Positions 16,189 to 23,840 of a DNA stretch of 64,000 bases are shown piece after piece. The notes beneath the pieces are model-generated. The model was given only the letters and a program-made list of their open reading frames with translations, had not been told where the DNA came from and made no database searches. Position numbers and translations under genes: made by a program. Source of the stretch: JAZDCJ01 sp036311985 (lineage in GTDB: Bacteria > Actinomycetota > Actinomycetes > Actinomycetales > Micrococcaceae); assembly GCF_036311985.1 (NCBI RefSeq), contig NZ_JAZDCJ010000001.1. One strand, 5' to 3'. Each line of letters begins with the position of its first letter. The stretch's first letter is position 1.

Positions 16189-16947
16189 ATGGGCGAGGTG
16201 TGGCCGGGGGCCGGGCGGGGGCGGTACCGGGTGGAACTGCTGGGCCGTTTCCACGTCAGCGCCGACGGCCAGCCGCTCGAGGTGCCCGTGGGGACCCAGC
16301 GGCTCATTTCCAAGCTGGCCCTGCGGGGCGCCTGCGGGCGGAGCCGGCTGGCCGGGCTGCTGTGGCCCGAGACGACCGAGGCCAAGGCCCTCGCGAGCCT
16401 GCGTACCGCCATCTGGAGGGCGGGGCGGATCGCTCCCGGGCTGCTCCTGACCGGGCACGACGACGTCTCCCTCGCCTCCGATGTCGAGGTCGACGTCTCC
16501 CGCCTCGTCGAGATGGCCCACGAGATCATGGAGGGCCGCCGCTTCGTCGAGCTCGATGAGCCGCGGCTGCACCAGGTGGAGGAGGACCTGCTGCCGGACT
16601 GGACCGACGACTGGCTGATCGTCGACCGCGAACGCCTCCGCCAACTGCGACTGCACGTGCTCGAATCGCTCTCCGAGCAGCTCTTGGCACGCGGCGCGTT
16701 CGGGATGGCCCTCGAGGCCGCCATGATCGCGCTCAACGCCGACACACTGCGGGAGAGCGCCCACCGTGCCGTGATGCGCGTCCACGTCGCGGAGGGCAAC
16801 GTGCTCGACGCCAGGCGCGCGTACGCCTACTGCCAGGCCCTGTTGCGCCGCGAGCTCGGGGTCGCGCCGTCCGCGGAGACCCTGGATCTGGCCCGGAGGT
16901 GGAGCCTGGAGCGCTCGGCCCCCGCGGTACCGTGCCGGCTGCGCTGA
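16189..16947 (+). CDS. BTAD/SARP-type transcriptional regulator
   Basis: 252 residues. The N-terminal OmpR-like winged helix (VELLGRFHVSADGQPLEV, then LISKLALRG, LAGLLWPETTEAKALASLRT) is followed by a bacterial transcriptional activation domain with TPR-like helices (LEAAMIALNADTLRESAHRAVM). This is the minimal SARP layout without the ATPase or sensor parts of AfsR-type proteins. SARPs usually activate nearby pathway genes by binding direct repeats; no such cluster is adjacent, and its target may be the divergent monooxygenase. Confidence 0.8.
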   Translation: MGEVWPGAGRGRYRVELLGRFHVSADGQPLEVPVGTQRLISKLALRGACGRSRLAGLLWPETTEAKALASLRTAIWRAGRIAPGLLLTGHDDVSLASDVEVDVSRLVEMAHEIMEGRRFVELDEPRLHQVEEDLLPDWTDDWLIVDRERLRQLRLHVLESLSEQLLARGAFGMALEAAMIALNADTLRESAHRAVMRVHVAEGNVLDARRAYAYCQALLRRELGVAPSAETLDLARRWSLERSAPAVPCRLR

Positions 16948-17048
16948 GGCGTCCCCCGGGCCGGGTGCCGCTCCCACGCCCCTCCGGAAGGGGACGCCGA
17001 TGCGCCGCCCCGCGCGGGCCGGGTTCCGGCGTCGTGCCCGCTTCCGGG

Positions 17049-17633
17049 CTACTCGGCCGGCGCCGCCGAGGCGGGATACTGCACGACGACGGAGAAGCCC
17101 ACCGCGCCGCGGCCGGCGGGGGAGTAGGAGTGCTCGACATCGCCCGGGTGGGCCGCGGAATCGCCGGCGGCGAGCACGACCTCCTCGCCCGCGACGCCGA
17201 GGCGCAGGCGGCCCGCGTGGACCACGACGAGTTCGCGGGTCCCGGGCGGGTGGGGGCTGGAGAGGTGCTCCTCGCCGGGCTCCATGCGCCACTGCCACTG
17301 CTCGGCCACGTTCGCGCCCGGGAGGCTCCCGGCGAGGTGGGCGGCCCCGCCGTCGTCCCCCTCCCAGAGGACGGCGCCCTCGCCCGCCCGCCGGACCAGC
17401 AGCGTGTCCGGCGAGCCCGCGCCGACGAGGGCGACGAAGGCCACACCGAGGGCGTCGCTGATCCCGGAGAGGACGGCGATCGAGGGGTTGGCCTGCCCCT
17501 GCTCGATCATCACGAGCGTGCGGCGGCTGACCCCGGCCCGGTTCGCGAGCTCGTCCAGGGTCCACTGGCGGGCGGTGCGGCGGGCGCGGATGCGCTGGCC
17601 GATCAGCGCGGCGATGTCCTGGTTGCCGGTCAA
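17049..17633 (-). CDS. XRE-family regulator with cupin domain
   Basis: 194 residues. The helix-turn-helix is IGQRIRARRTARQWTLDEL then SRRTLVMIEQGQANPSI, at about residues 11-60. The C-terminal cupin_2 domain carries GTRELVVVHAGRLRLGVAG and LAAGDSAAHPGDVEHSY. This HTH-cupin design senses small ligands. Its divergent position with respect to the MFS gene and the palindrome between them suggest that it controls that transporter and itself. Confidence 0.85.
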   Translation of the reverse strand: MTGNQDIAALIGQRIRARRTARQWTLDELANRAGVSRRTLVMIEQGQANPSIAVLSGISDALGVAFVALVGAGSPDTLLVRRAGEGAVLWEGDDGGAAHLAGSLPGANVAEQWQWRMEPGEEHLSSPHPPGTRELVVVHAGRLRLGVAGEEVVLAAGDSAAHPGDVEHSYSPAGRGAVGFSVVVQYPASAAPAE

Positions 17634-17693
17634 GGGGGTCCTTCCAGACGGTGTCGGTGCCCCAGTCTACCCGCGGGTCCCCGTGGTCCAGCT

Positions 17694-17728
17694 CACTATG
17701 ATGCGCAGCATAGTGCATTATGTTGCAC
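17694..17728. promoter_or_regulatory. Palindromic operator between the XRE-cupin and MFS genes
   Basis: CACTATG (17694) and CATAGTG (17709) form a perfect inverted repeat with an 8-base spacer. Overlapping it, GTGCA (17713) and TGCAC (17724) form a second. The MFS -10 box TACCAT (17736-17741) starts eight bases further on, so binding here would block the promoter. Confidence 0.5.
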
Positions 17729-17747
17729 GCGCGGCTACCATGGATCC

Positions 17748-18953
17748 ATGGCCTCCTACCGCGAACTCTTCCGTGCCCCCGGCGTGCTCCGCGTCGTGTT
17801 CTCGCAACTGCTCGCGCGCTTCCCGGCCGGCATGCTCTCCCTCGCCGCGCTCATCCACGTCGAGCACGTCCACGGCTCCTACGCGGCCGCCGGGCTCGTC
17901 ATCGCCGCCCTCGCGGTCGGCCAGGCCGTCGCCGGCCCGCTGACCAGCCGGATCTTCGGGCGGTTCGGCATGCGCCGCGTCATCGGGACCACGCTCACGG
18001 TCTCCGGGTTCGCGACCGCCGCGCTCGCGATCCCGGACCTGTCCGTGCCCCTGTATGCCGTTACGGCCTTCATCGCCGGGATCTCCACGCCGCCCATCCA
18101 GCCCGCGGCGCGCTCCATCTACCCCTCGCTCGTCCCGGCCTCCGGGCGCACCGCGCTTTTCGCCTTCGACGCCTCCATCCAGGAGGTCATCTGGATCATG
18201 GGGCCCGTCCTGACGACGTTCGTCGCGCTCGGCGTAAACACCTCCCTCGGCATCCTGCTCTCCGCCGTGTTCCTGGCCGGAGGCGGCCTCTGGTTCCTCT
18301 CGGCCCCGCAGATCCGCACGGCCGTGCCCGCCGCGCCGACGGGGCGGTTCGGTTCCGTGCTGCGCAGCCCGGCGCTGCGCCTGGCCTCCGGAATCGGCTT
18401 CCTGATTTGCGCCTGCACCGCGATGCTGGAGGCGGCGATCGTCGCCGTGTTCGGCCATGGAGGGGCGCTGGCCGGGGTGGTCCTGGCCGTGTTCTGCGTC
18501 GGCTCCCTCGCGGCGGGCCTGGCGCTCGGACACCACGCGATCGGCCGCTTCTCCCTGGCCCGCCGCATGGGCGTCGTGGCCGTCGGGCTTGCGCTGGCCG
18601 CCGTGTCCCTGGACTTCTGGTGGATCCTGGCGACGGTGTTCGTGGCCGGGCTGGGCGTCGCCCCGGTCATCGCGGCGATGACCACCATGACGTCCGCCGG
18701 GGTGCCCGCCGCGGACGTCGCCGAGGCGTTCGGGTGGAGTACGACGGCGCAGCTCGTCGGCGTCGCGATCGGTTCCGCCGTCGCGGGGATCGTGATCGAC
18801 GGCCCGGGGCCGCAGGCTGCGCTCGCCTGGGCCGCCGGACTCGCCGCCGCCGGGGTGCTGCTGGCGCTGCTCGTCCGCCGCGGACAGCCGGGGGCGCCGG
18901 CCGCGGGGTCCTCCGTGGGGCCGCAGACCGGGATGCTCGCGCGCATCGGCTGA
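17748..18953 (+). CDS. MFS transporter
   Basis: 401 residues with about 12 hydrophobic segments, beginning MASYRELFRAPGVLRVVFSQ. The GPLTSRIFGRFGMRRVIG loop between segments 2 and 3 is the MFS signature. The protein resembles small-solute exporters of the YbfB/AraJ type; no substrate can be given. No ribosome-binding site precedes the ATG, but TACCAT lies six bases upstream, so the mRNA is probably leaderless. Likely regulated by the divergent XRE-cupin protein. Confidence 0.85.
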   Translation: MASYRELFRAPGVLRVVFSQLLARFPAGMLSLAALIHVEHVHGSYAAAGLVIAALAVGQAVAGPLTSRIFGRFGMRRVIGTTLTVSGFATAALAIPDLSVPLYAVTAFIAGISTPPIQPAARSIYPSLVPASGRTALFAFDASIQEVIWIMGPVLTTFVALGVNTSLGILLSAVFLAGGGLWFLSAPQIRTAVPAAPTGRFGSVLRSPALRLASGIGFLICACTAMLEAAIVAVFGHGGALAGVVLAVFCVGSLAAGLALGHHAIGRFSLARRMGVVAVGLALAAVSLDFWWILATVFVAGLGVAPVIAAMTTMTSAGVPAADVAEAFGWSTTAQLVGVAIGSAVAGIVIDGPGPQAALAWAAGLAAAGVLLALLVRRGQPGAPAAGSSVGPQTGMLARIG

Positions 18954-19032
18954 ATGCCCGCGGGCCGAACGCCCGCGGGCTGGAGGCCTCGGCCAAGCGC
19001 CGGCCTTGCCATCGGAAGAGGCGCCGGCCGGG

Positions 19033-19458
19033 ATGGCGAACGCCGAGGGCGAGTCCATCGTGGACTTCGTGGTCAAGGATGTCGATCTGGCCCTGAAGTG
19101 CACCGAGCAGTTCGCCGAGAAGGCCGAGAACGGACGCCTGATCGGCCTGCACCTGGACGTCGAGACGCACAAGGCGCTCGGCGGCGAGGACCAGTGGATC
19201 AAGACCTTCGACGCCTCGGCGCACACGTGGACGTTCGTCTCCGCCGCCGGGACGACCTTCAATGGCAGCCTGGCCACCATGCCCTCGTTCTTCTGCCTCG
19301 CCGACGCCGAGACTCTGCCGTTTGACATCGGGCCGGCCCAGAAGGCCAGCGGCGTCGTCGTCCTGGACGTTCCCGAGGCCGAAGGCACCTTGATCTTCGA
19401 GCCCTACGGGGACGGACTCGGCTGGGAGTGGGAGATCGGCGTAGGTGCGGACGCCTAG
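19033..19458 (+). CDS. DUF4352-like protein lacking a signal peptide, possibly 5'-truncated
   Basis: 141 residues from ATG 19033 (a TTG at 19006 is also possible). The sequence VDFVVKDVDLALKCTEQFAE, ENGRLIGLHLDVET, SFFCLADAETL and VVVLDVPEAEGTLIF resembles the immunoglobulin-like DUF4352 domain of actinobacterial lipoproteins. Those normally have a signal peptide, lipobox and Ser/Thr-rich linker of about 60 residues before this domain; here the domain starts almost at once. Either the 5' end has been lost or this is a cytoplasmic derivative. The upstream 50 bases contain a direct repeat of GCCCGCGGGC. Confidence 0.5.
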   Translation: MANAEGESIVDFVVKDVDLALKCTEQFAEKAENGRLIGLHLDVETHKALGGEDQWIKTFDASAHTWTFVSAAGTTFNGSLATMPSFFCLADAETLPFDIGPAQKASGVVVLDVPEAEGTLIFEPYGDGLGWEWEIGVGADA

Positions 19459-19556
19459 CACGGAGCGCGGCCCCCACCGCGGGAGTAGGCTCGGTGCACC
19501 GGTGGGCCCGGATCAGCGGCGCCGCTGGCTGACGGGCATCGAGCAAGGGAGGCGCC

Positions 19557-20225
19557 GTGGGCCGCGGATATCGCGAGGGGTGGGCGCCCGGCGCGCGCCC
19601 ACGCGCCGGCGTCCGTCCCGGGGTCCGCCCGGAGGTCCGTCCCGAACGGGCGGACTGGAAGGCGCGCGGCGCCGGACGCCTCGCCGCGGCCGGTGTGGCG
19701 GCGTTCGTGGCCTGCGCGGCGGCCCTGCTGCCCGGGTGCACCGGGGTGCCCGGGCCGGCTCCGGCGTCGTCCTCTTCCTCTACTGCATGGCCCACCCTCG
19801 AAACGAGCCCGTCCGCGTCGCCCGGCGACGCGCCCGGCGCCGGGGTGGGCGGCGGCGAGGCCGGAGGCGACGCGGAAGCCGGCGGAACCGAAGTGTCGCC
19901 GCTAGCAGTGCCCGCGCTGGGTGGAGACCTCCTCGTGCGCGCCGACGGGCAGATCGGGCCCGGTTCGATCGAAGGCGTCCGCCCCAGGGGAGGGGCGATC
20001 GCGGTCGCCGTCGCCTGCCGCGGGGAGGGGAAGATCTCGGTGCGGATCGGCGGTGCCGGCGGGTTCGGACTCGAGTGCGCGGCGGCCTCGAACGACATCA
20101 GCGGGGTGTTCGAGATCGGCGAGCGGCGGCGCCTCATCGACATCCATGTCGACGCGGGCCGGGAGACCGAATGGTCGTTGGCCGTCTCGGAGACCGAACG
20201 GAAACCCGGCGCAGGAGGCGGCTGA
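19557..20225 (+). CDS. Hypothetical lipoprotein
   Basis: 222 residues from a GTG preceded by AAGGGAGG. A 40-residue Arg/Pro-rich cytoplasmic head with a repeated RPGVRPEVRP pattern precedes the hydrophobic segment AAAGVAAFVACAAALLPGC, whose LLPGC is a lipobox. The secreted part has a Ser/Thr/Gly/Ala-rich linker, then a beta-rich domain (IAVAVACRGEGKISVRIGG). No known family recognised. A TAGGCT box at 19486-19491 may be its promoter. One dispersed repeat lies just after the lipobox (PAPASSSS). Confidence 0.72.
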   Translation: MGRGYREGWAPGARPRAGVRPGVRPEVRPERADWKARGAGRLAAAGVAAFVACAAALLPGCTGVPGPAPASSSSSTAWPTLETSPSASPGDAPGAGVGGGEAGGDAEAGGTEVSPLAVPALGGDLLVRADGQIGPGSIEGVRPRGGAIAVAVACRGEGKISVRIGGAGGFGLECAAASNDISGVFEIGERRRLIDIHVDAGRETEWSLAVSETERKPGAGGG

Positions 20226-20427
20226 CCTCGCGCCGGTGTCCGGTGCTCCATCGCATCGGGCCCCCGCGGGTCAACCCGTTCGAGACAAGTCCCACATTAG
20301 ATGAAGTAACAACTAAATTCTTGCTTGAGTGGAGGGAAGGAGGGCCCGGTCCATGGGACCTCCACACGATGAGCGTCGCCTGCTGGGCGGCCACCGAACC
20401 GATGACCCCAGGAACCAGCGAGGAACC

Positions 20428-20925
20428 ATGACCACTCAGAACGTGACGGCCCAGGACACGACAGGCCCGAAGACGACTCCGAACACGATCCTGCGCCCCG
20501 GCCCGGGGGCGCTGACCACCGCCCAGACGCTGCTCCGCGTCGTCACCGGCTTCCTCTTCGCCGCCCACGGATGGCAGAAGTACAACGAATTCACGCTGGC
20601 CGGCACGGAGGCCGCCTTCGGGCAGATGGGCGTCCCCGCCGCGAACCTGGCCGCGCCCTTCGTCGCCACGCTCGAGCTGGCCGGCGGCATCGCGCTGATC
20701 CTGGGCCTCCTCGCCCGTCCGGTCGGCGCCGTCCTGGCCGCCGTCATGCTGGGCGCCATCGCCCTCGTCCATGCCCCGGCCGGGGTGTTCGTCGAGGCCG
20801 GCGGCTTCGAGCTGGTCCTCGCCCTGGGCGCCGGCGCAGCGACGGTCGCGCTGCTCGGCGCGGGCCGCTGGTCGCTCGACACCGTGCTCTTCGGCCGCCG
20901 CGGCGCGCTGTCCAAGCTGGCCTGA
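20428..20925 (+). CDS. DoxX-family membrane protein
   Basis: 165 residues from ATG 20428 with AGGAACC before it. Four membrane segments are visible, the first with LLRVVTGFLFAAHGWQKYNEF, the DoxX signature, then LELAGGIALILGLLARPVG. Some DoxX proteins help respiration or resist thiol and oxidative stress; the function of this one is unknown. The 200-base upstream gap is unusually AT-rich around 20290-20330, with a small perfect palindrome GGTCCATGGGACC at 20348-20360, so it is probably regulated. A strong hairpin follows the stop. Confidence 0.85.
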   Translation: MTTQNVTAQDTTGPKTTPNTILRPGPGALTTAQTLLRVVTGFLFAAHGWQKYNEFTLAGTEAAFGQMGVPAANLAAPFVATLELAGGIALILGLLARPVGAVLAAVMLGAIALVHAPAGVFVEAGGFELVLALGAGAATVALLGAGRWSLDTVLFGRRGALSKLA

Positions 20926-20960
20926 TCCAAACCGTCACCGGCATCCCCTAGGGTGCTGAC

Positions 20961-20988
20961 ACGGGGCCCGGCTGGTGCCGGGCCCCGT
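20961..20988 (+). terminator. Strong hairpin terminator after doxX
   Basis: Perfect 12-base arms, ACGGGGCCCGGC and its complement, around the loop TGGT. Only a short T-rich run follows (TTGTCATT), as is usual in these GC-rich genomes. Confidence 0.75.
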
Positions 20989-21018
20989 TGTCATTCGCAT
21001 CGAGTACAAGGGGGAGCC

Positions 21019-22233
21019 ATGGGGTGGTTGTCGGCAACAGGGGGAATGACCGCGTTCGGGAAGGTGGCGGCCGCGGCCGTCGGGGCGTCGGTCGTCGGGT
21101 TGATCGCCGTGGGCGGGGCGCAGTTCGTCAAGCTGCCGCTCGGCGAGGGGGACCGGGCCACGGTCCAGCGCGTCATCGACGGGGACACGTTTGTCGCGCG
21201 CGTGGGCGGATCGGAGCAGACCATCCGCCTGCTCAACGTCGACACCCCGGAGACCAAGGCGCCAGGACAGCCGGTCGAGTGCCTCGGGCCGGAGGCCACC
21301 GAGTTCCTCGAGGGCCGGCTGGTCCCGGGGCAGGAAGTGCGGTTGGTGTACGACGTCGAACGGACCGACCGCTACGGGCGCACCCTGGCTGGGGTGTACG
21401 AGGGCGGTTCGCTCGTCAACGCTGACATCGCGGAGGCCGGGCTCGGCGTCGCGGTGCTCTTCGAGCCGAACCGGCGCTTCTACCAGGAGGTGCTCGACGC
21501 GCAGGCGAAGGCGCCCGCGCAGCTGGCGGGCTTCCATGATCCCGAGATCGGATGCACGCTGCCCGGGCAGGTCGACGAGGCGATCTCGGACCTCGCGGCG
21601 TTGGAGGCGCTGTCGCCCGTCTCGGCGACCGGGGCCGCGGCGGCCGTCGCCGCAGGCGCCGCCGCACTGGCCGCGGCCGATGCACTCGCCGCGGCGGTGC
21701 GCGAGGGCGGCCATGCGCTGGGGTCCGTGGCGTCCGCGGCCTACAAGGCGGCGGGGACAGGGGTGCTCGTGGCCGGCCTGGTCGAGGCCCGGACGTCCGG
21801 CGCGCAGCAGCACGAGCGACTGAAGGGCATCGATGCCCGCATCCAGCGCGAAGCCGCGGAGGCCGCGGCCGCGAAGAAGGCGGCCGAGGAGAAGGCGGCG
21901 GCCGAGAAGCGCGCCGCTGAAGAGGCTGCCGCGAAGAAGAAGGCGGCCGAGGAGAAGGCGGCTGCGGAGAAGAAGGCCGCCGAGAAGCGCGAGGCCGAGA
22001 AGAAAGCCGCGGAGAAGCGGGCCGTCGAGAAGGCCGCGGCAGAACGGCGTGCGGCCGCCGAGCGGGCGGCTTCCCAGAAGGCGCATCAGCAGCAACAGCG
22101 GAAGTCCCAGCCGGCCCAGAAGGCTCCGACGCAGAAGGCCAAGACCACGCCGTCCAACCCGTACCCGGGCTACACGGGTCCGCGCTGCTACGCCCCGGGA
22201 GGCAAGAGCTGGAAGCCCTGCGGGCGCAGGTAG
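21019..22233 (+). CDS. Thermonuclease-family (SNase-like) protein with long Ala/Lys/Glu tail
   Basis: 404 residues. An N-terminal membrane anchor (VAAAAVGASVVGLIAVGG) precedes a staphylococcal-nuclease-like domain at about residues 40-175: RVIDGDTFVARV, LLNVDTPETKAPG and RTDRYGRTLAGV, with catalytic Asp/Arg/Glu positions in place. Then come an Ala-rich helix and a coiled coil of about 100 residues built from AAEKKAAEEK-type repeats. It ends in a short cysteine motif YPGYTGPRCYAPGG ending WKPC. GGGGGAG precedes the ATG. The anchor implies that the nuclease domain faces outside the membrane; the tail may bind the cell wall or nucleic acid. Confidence 0.82.
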   Translation: MGWLSATGGMTAFGKVAAAAVGASVVGLIAVGGAQFVKLPLGEGDRATVQRVIDGDTFVARVGGSEQTIRLLNVDTPETKAPGQPVECLGPEATEFLEGRLVPGQEVRLVYDVERTDRYGRTLAGVYEGGSLVNADIAEAGLGVAVLFEPNRRFYQEVLDAQAKAPAQLAGFHDPEIGCTLPGQVDEAISDLAALEALSPVSATGAAAAVAAGAAALAAADALAAAVREGGHALGSVASAAYKAAGTGVLVAGLVEARTSGAQQHERLKGIDARIQREAAEAAAAKKAAEEKAAAEKRAAEEAAAKKKAAEEKAAAEKKAAEKREAEKKAAEKRAVEKAAAERRAAAERAASQKAHQQQQRKSQPAQKAPTQKAKTTPSNPYPGYTGPRCYAPGGKSWKPCGRR

Positions 22234-22310
22234 CCGGGGCGTGAGCTTCCCCGGGGATCGATCAGATCAGGTCGGACTCGGGGAAGGCGCTTGGCCGACG
22301 ACGCCGGAAG

Positions 22311-22844
22311 CTACGGCCGGGGGAGCCGCCAGTGTTCGCCTGCCGACTGGTACTGCTGAGCCTGTTCCGCTGCGGTCATCTCCCGGCCAGGCGAGTCCGC
22401 CGGCACCCGGAGGGAAGCGCGCCCGGCACGCTGTCTGTAGGCGGCCACTTGAAACTCGGCGACGATCTCACGGGGTAGGAATCGCCTGAAGCCCTCGAAG
22501 TCTGCCTCGTCCGCCCGGAACGAGACGGCGCGGCTCACTTCGTCGGACTGATCGTCCCGGTGGGCCGAGACCAGAAAGTAGACGAACTCGCTCAATTTCC
22601 GAAGTGGGTGTCCGGCGGGCAGGCTTGCAAACTGGGCCTTGACGTTTTGCGTTGTGCCGCGGAAGTCGGAGAGGCGGGTGCCTCCGGATTCGCCCGCTTG
22701 CAGACGCAGGAAGACGCCCGCCAGCAGAGTGGCCATGCGGAAGCACTCTTCAGCTCCTGGCAGTTGTCCTTCGACGGCTTCCCAGATGAGAAGGGTGACG
22801 TCTTCGACGTCGTCCGCGTCGTTGCGGAAGGTGAGGTCGTTCAT
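22311..22844 (-). CDS. Hypothetical protein
   Basis: 177 residues from ATG 22844, chosen because AAAGGAG lies eight bases upstream; the open frame continues to 22919 but without a site. Largely helical and soluble: LIWEAVEGQLPGAEECFRMA, LRKLSEFVYFLVSAHRDD and FRRFLPREIVAEFQVAAYRQ. No family recognised. Codon use is less GC-biased at the start than in its neighbours, and two strong hairpins and an AT-rich stretch lie upstream, so it may belong to an acquired segment. Confidence 0.65.
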   Translation of the reverse strand: MNDLTFRNDADDVEDVTLLIWEAVEGQLPGAEECFRMATLLAGVFLRLQAGESGGTRLSDFRGTTQNVKAQFASLPAGHPLRKLSEFVYFLVSAHRDDQSDEVSRAVSFRADEADFEGFRRFLPREIVAEFQVAAYRQRAGRASLRVPADSPGREMTAAEQAQQYQSAGEHWRLPRP

Positions 22845-22937
22845 GACTGCTCCTTTCGGGTTGTGCCAGATTGAGTGGGGAATCGATTCGAGGGTTCCGG
22901 TGGGTGAGGACGCCGACACGAGGGCGCGCAGATGCGC

Positions 22938-22966
22938 AAAGGGGCCCGCTGACGGCGGGCCCCTTT
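22938..22966. terminator. Perfect hairpin, bidirectional terminator candidate
   Basis: AAAGGGGCCCGC (22938-22949) pairs exactly with GCGGGCCCCTTT (22955-22966) around TGACG. The A and T tracts at the ends would act as terminator tails on either strand. No gene on the plus strand ends here. Confidence 0.65.
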
Positions 22967-22984
22967 GGGGTGGTGTATGCAGAA

Positions 22985-23011
22985 ACGCCCGAAAGCAGGG
23001 CTTTCGGGCGT
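22985..23011. terminator. Second perfect hairpin, 19 bases after the first
   Basis: ACGCCCGAAAGC and GCTTTCGGGCGT form perfect 12-base arms with loop AGG. Reading the minus strand, it would end transcripts coming from the tag/alkB operon about 240 bases after its stop codon. Confidence 0.6.
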
Positions 23012-23249
23012 GAACTATGTGGACTGGATGAGGGCAGGGATGTGCCTAGGCCGCATGACGTCTGAGTGTGGAGTTATGGATAGAAGGTGCCAGATTCACA
23101 AACGGCACCGCCGAATGATCTGTAATCGATGATTATGAATGTACCTTCGTTGCACTGCAACAATTTTCTGAGATTGCGATCCAAGCTTTATAAATATCCC
23201 TTGTTTGGAATTGTCGTGGATCGACGAAGGCCTTTCCTCAGGGAATGCG
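23012..23249. other. AT-rich non-coding stretch
   Basis: About 240 bases with composition unlike the surroundings, especially 23080-23225, where runs such as GATTATGAATG, CAATTTTCTGAG and CTTTATAAATATCC occur. I see no convincing reading frame. Small inverted repeats are present (GGTGCC...GGCACC near 23088-23111; TTGCACTGCAA). It could be a remnant of a transferred element or hold an unrecognised RNA. Confidence 0.5.
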
Positions 23250-23840
23250 TCAGCGCGGCCAGACTCCCGAGCTGCCGCGGCGGTGGCTCGAGACGAGGTG
23301 CGTGTCGATGATGCCGATCGCCTCCATGAGGGCATACATCGTCGTCGGACCCACGAACTTGAAGCCCCGCCGCCGTAGCGCCTTCGACAGCGCCACCGAC
23401 TCCTCGGACTGCGAGGGGACCTCGTCGAACGTGGCCGGCTCCGGGGTCGTCTCCGGCTGGAAGGACCACACGAGGGCCGCGAGCCCGCCGTCGGCGCGCA
23501 GCCCGATCGTCGCCCGGGCGTTGGCGATCGCCGCCTGGATCTTGGCCCGGTTGCGGATGATCCGGGCGTCCTGCATGAGCCGCACGACGTCCTCCTCCGT
23601 GAACCCGGCGACCACGTCCGGGTCGAAGCCGGCGAAGACCTCCCGGAACGCCGGGCGCTTGCGCAGGATCGTCGCCCAGGAGAGCCCCGACTGGAAGCCC
23701 TCGAGGCAGATCCTCTCGTACAACCCCTGCTCGTCCCGGACCGGCATGCCCCATTCGGTGTCGTAGTACTCGCGCATCAGGGGGTCCGTGCTCGCCCACG
23801 CCGGCCGCGCCAGCCCGTCCTCGCCCACAACCACTGTCAT
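23250..23840 (-). CDS. tag: DNA-3-methyladenine glycosylase I
   Basis: 196 residues from the ATG that overlaps the alkB stop (ATGA). Family motifs include YYDTEWGMPVRDEQGLYERI, LEGFQSGLSWATILRKRPAF and RRGFKFVGPTTMYALMEAIG. The enzyme removes 3-methyladenine from DNA in base excision repair. The usual zinc-binding Cys/His residues near the N-terminus are reduced, and the protein begins MTVVVGEDGLARPAWAST, so the metal site may be incomplete. Co-transcribed with alkB as an alkylation-repair pair. Confidence 0.88.
   Translation of the reverse strand: MTVVVGEDGLARPAWASTDPLMREYYDTEWGMPVRDEQGLYERICLEGFQSGLSWATILRKRPAFREVFAGFDPDVVAGFTEEDVVRLMQDARIIRNRAKIQAAIANARATIGLRADGGLAALVWSFQPETTPEPATFDEVPSQSEESVALSKALRRRGFKFVGPTTMYALMEAIGIIDTHLVSSHRRGSSGVWPR

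Noticed and set aside
20961..20988. Riboswitch before the nuclease gene
   Set aside because: The only strong structure is a simple terminator hairpin after doxX; no known aptamer pattern follows.
22880..22903. Possible tRNA T-arm (GAATCGATTC near GAGGGTTCC)
   Set aside because: No acceptor stem, anticodon arm or CCA-proximal pairing can be drawn around it.
23096..23335. 79-codon minus-strand frame in the AT-rich patch
   Set aside because: It overlaps the end of tag and shows no ribosome-binding site or protein-like pattern.
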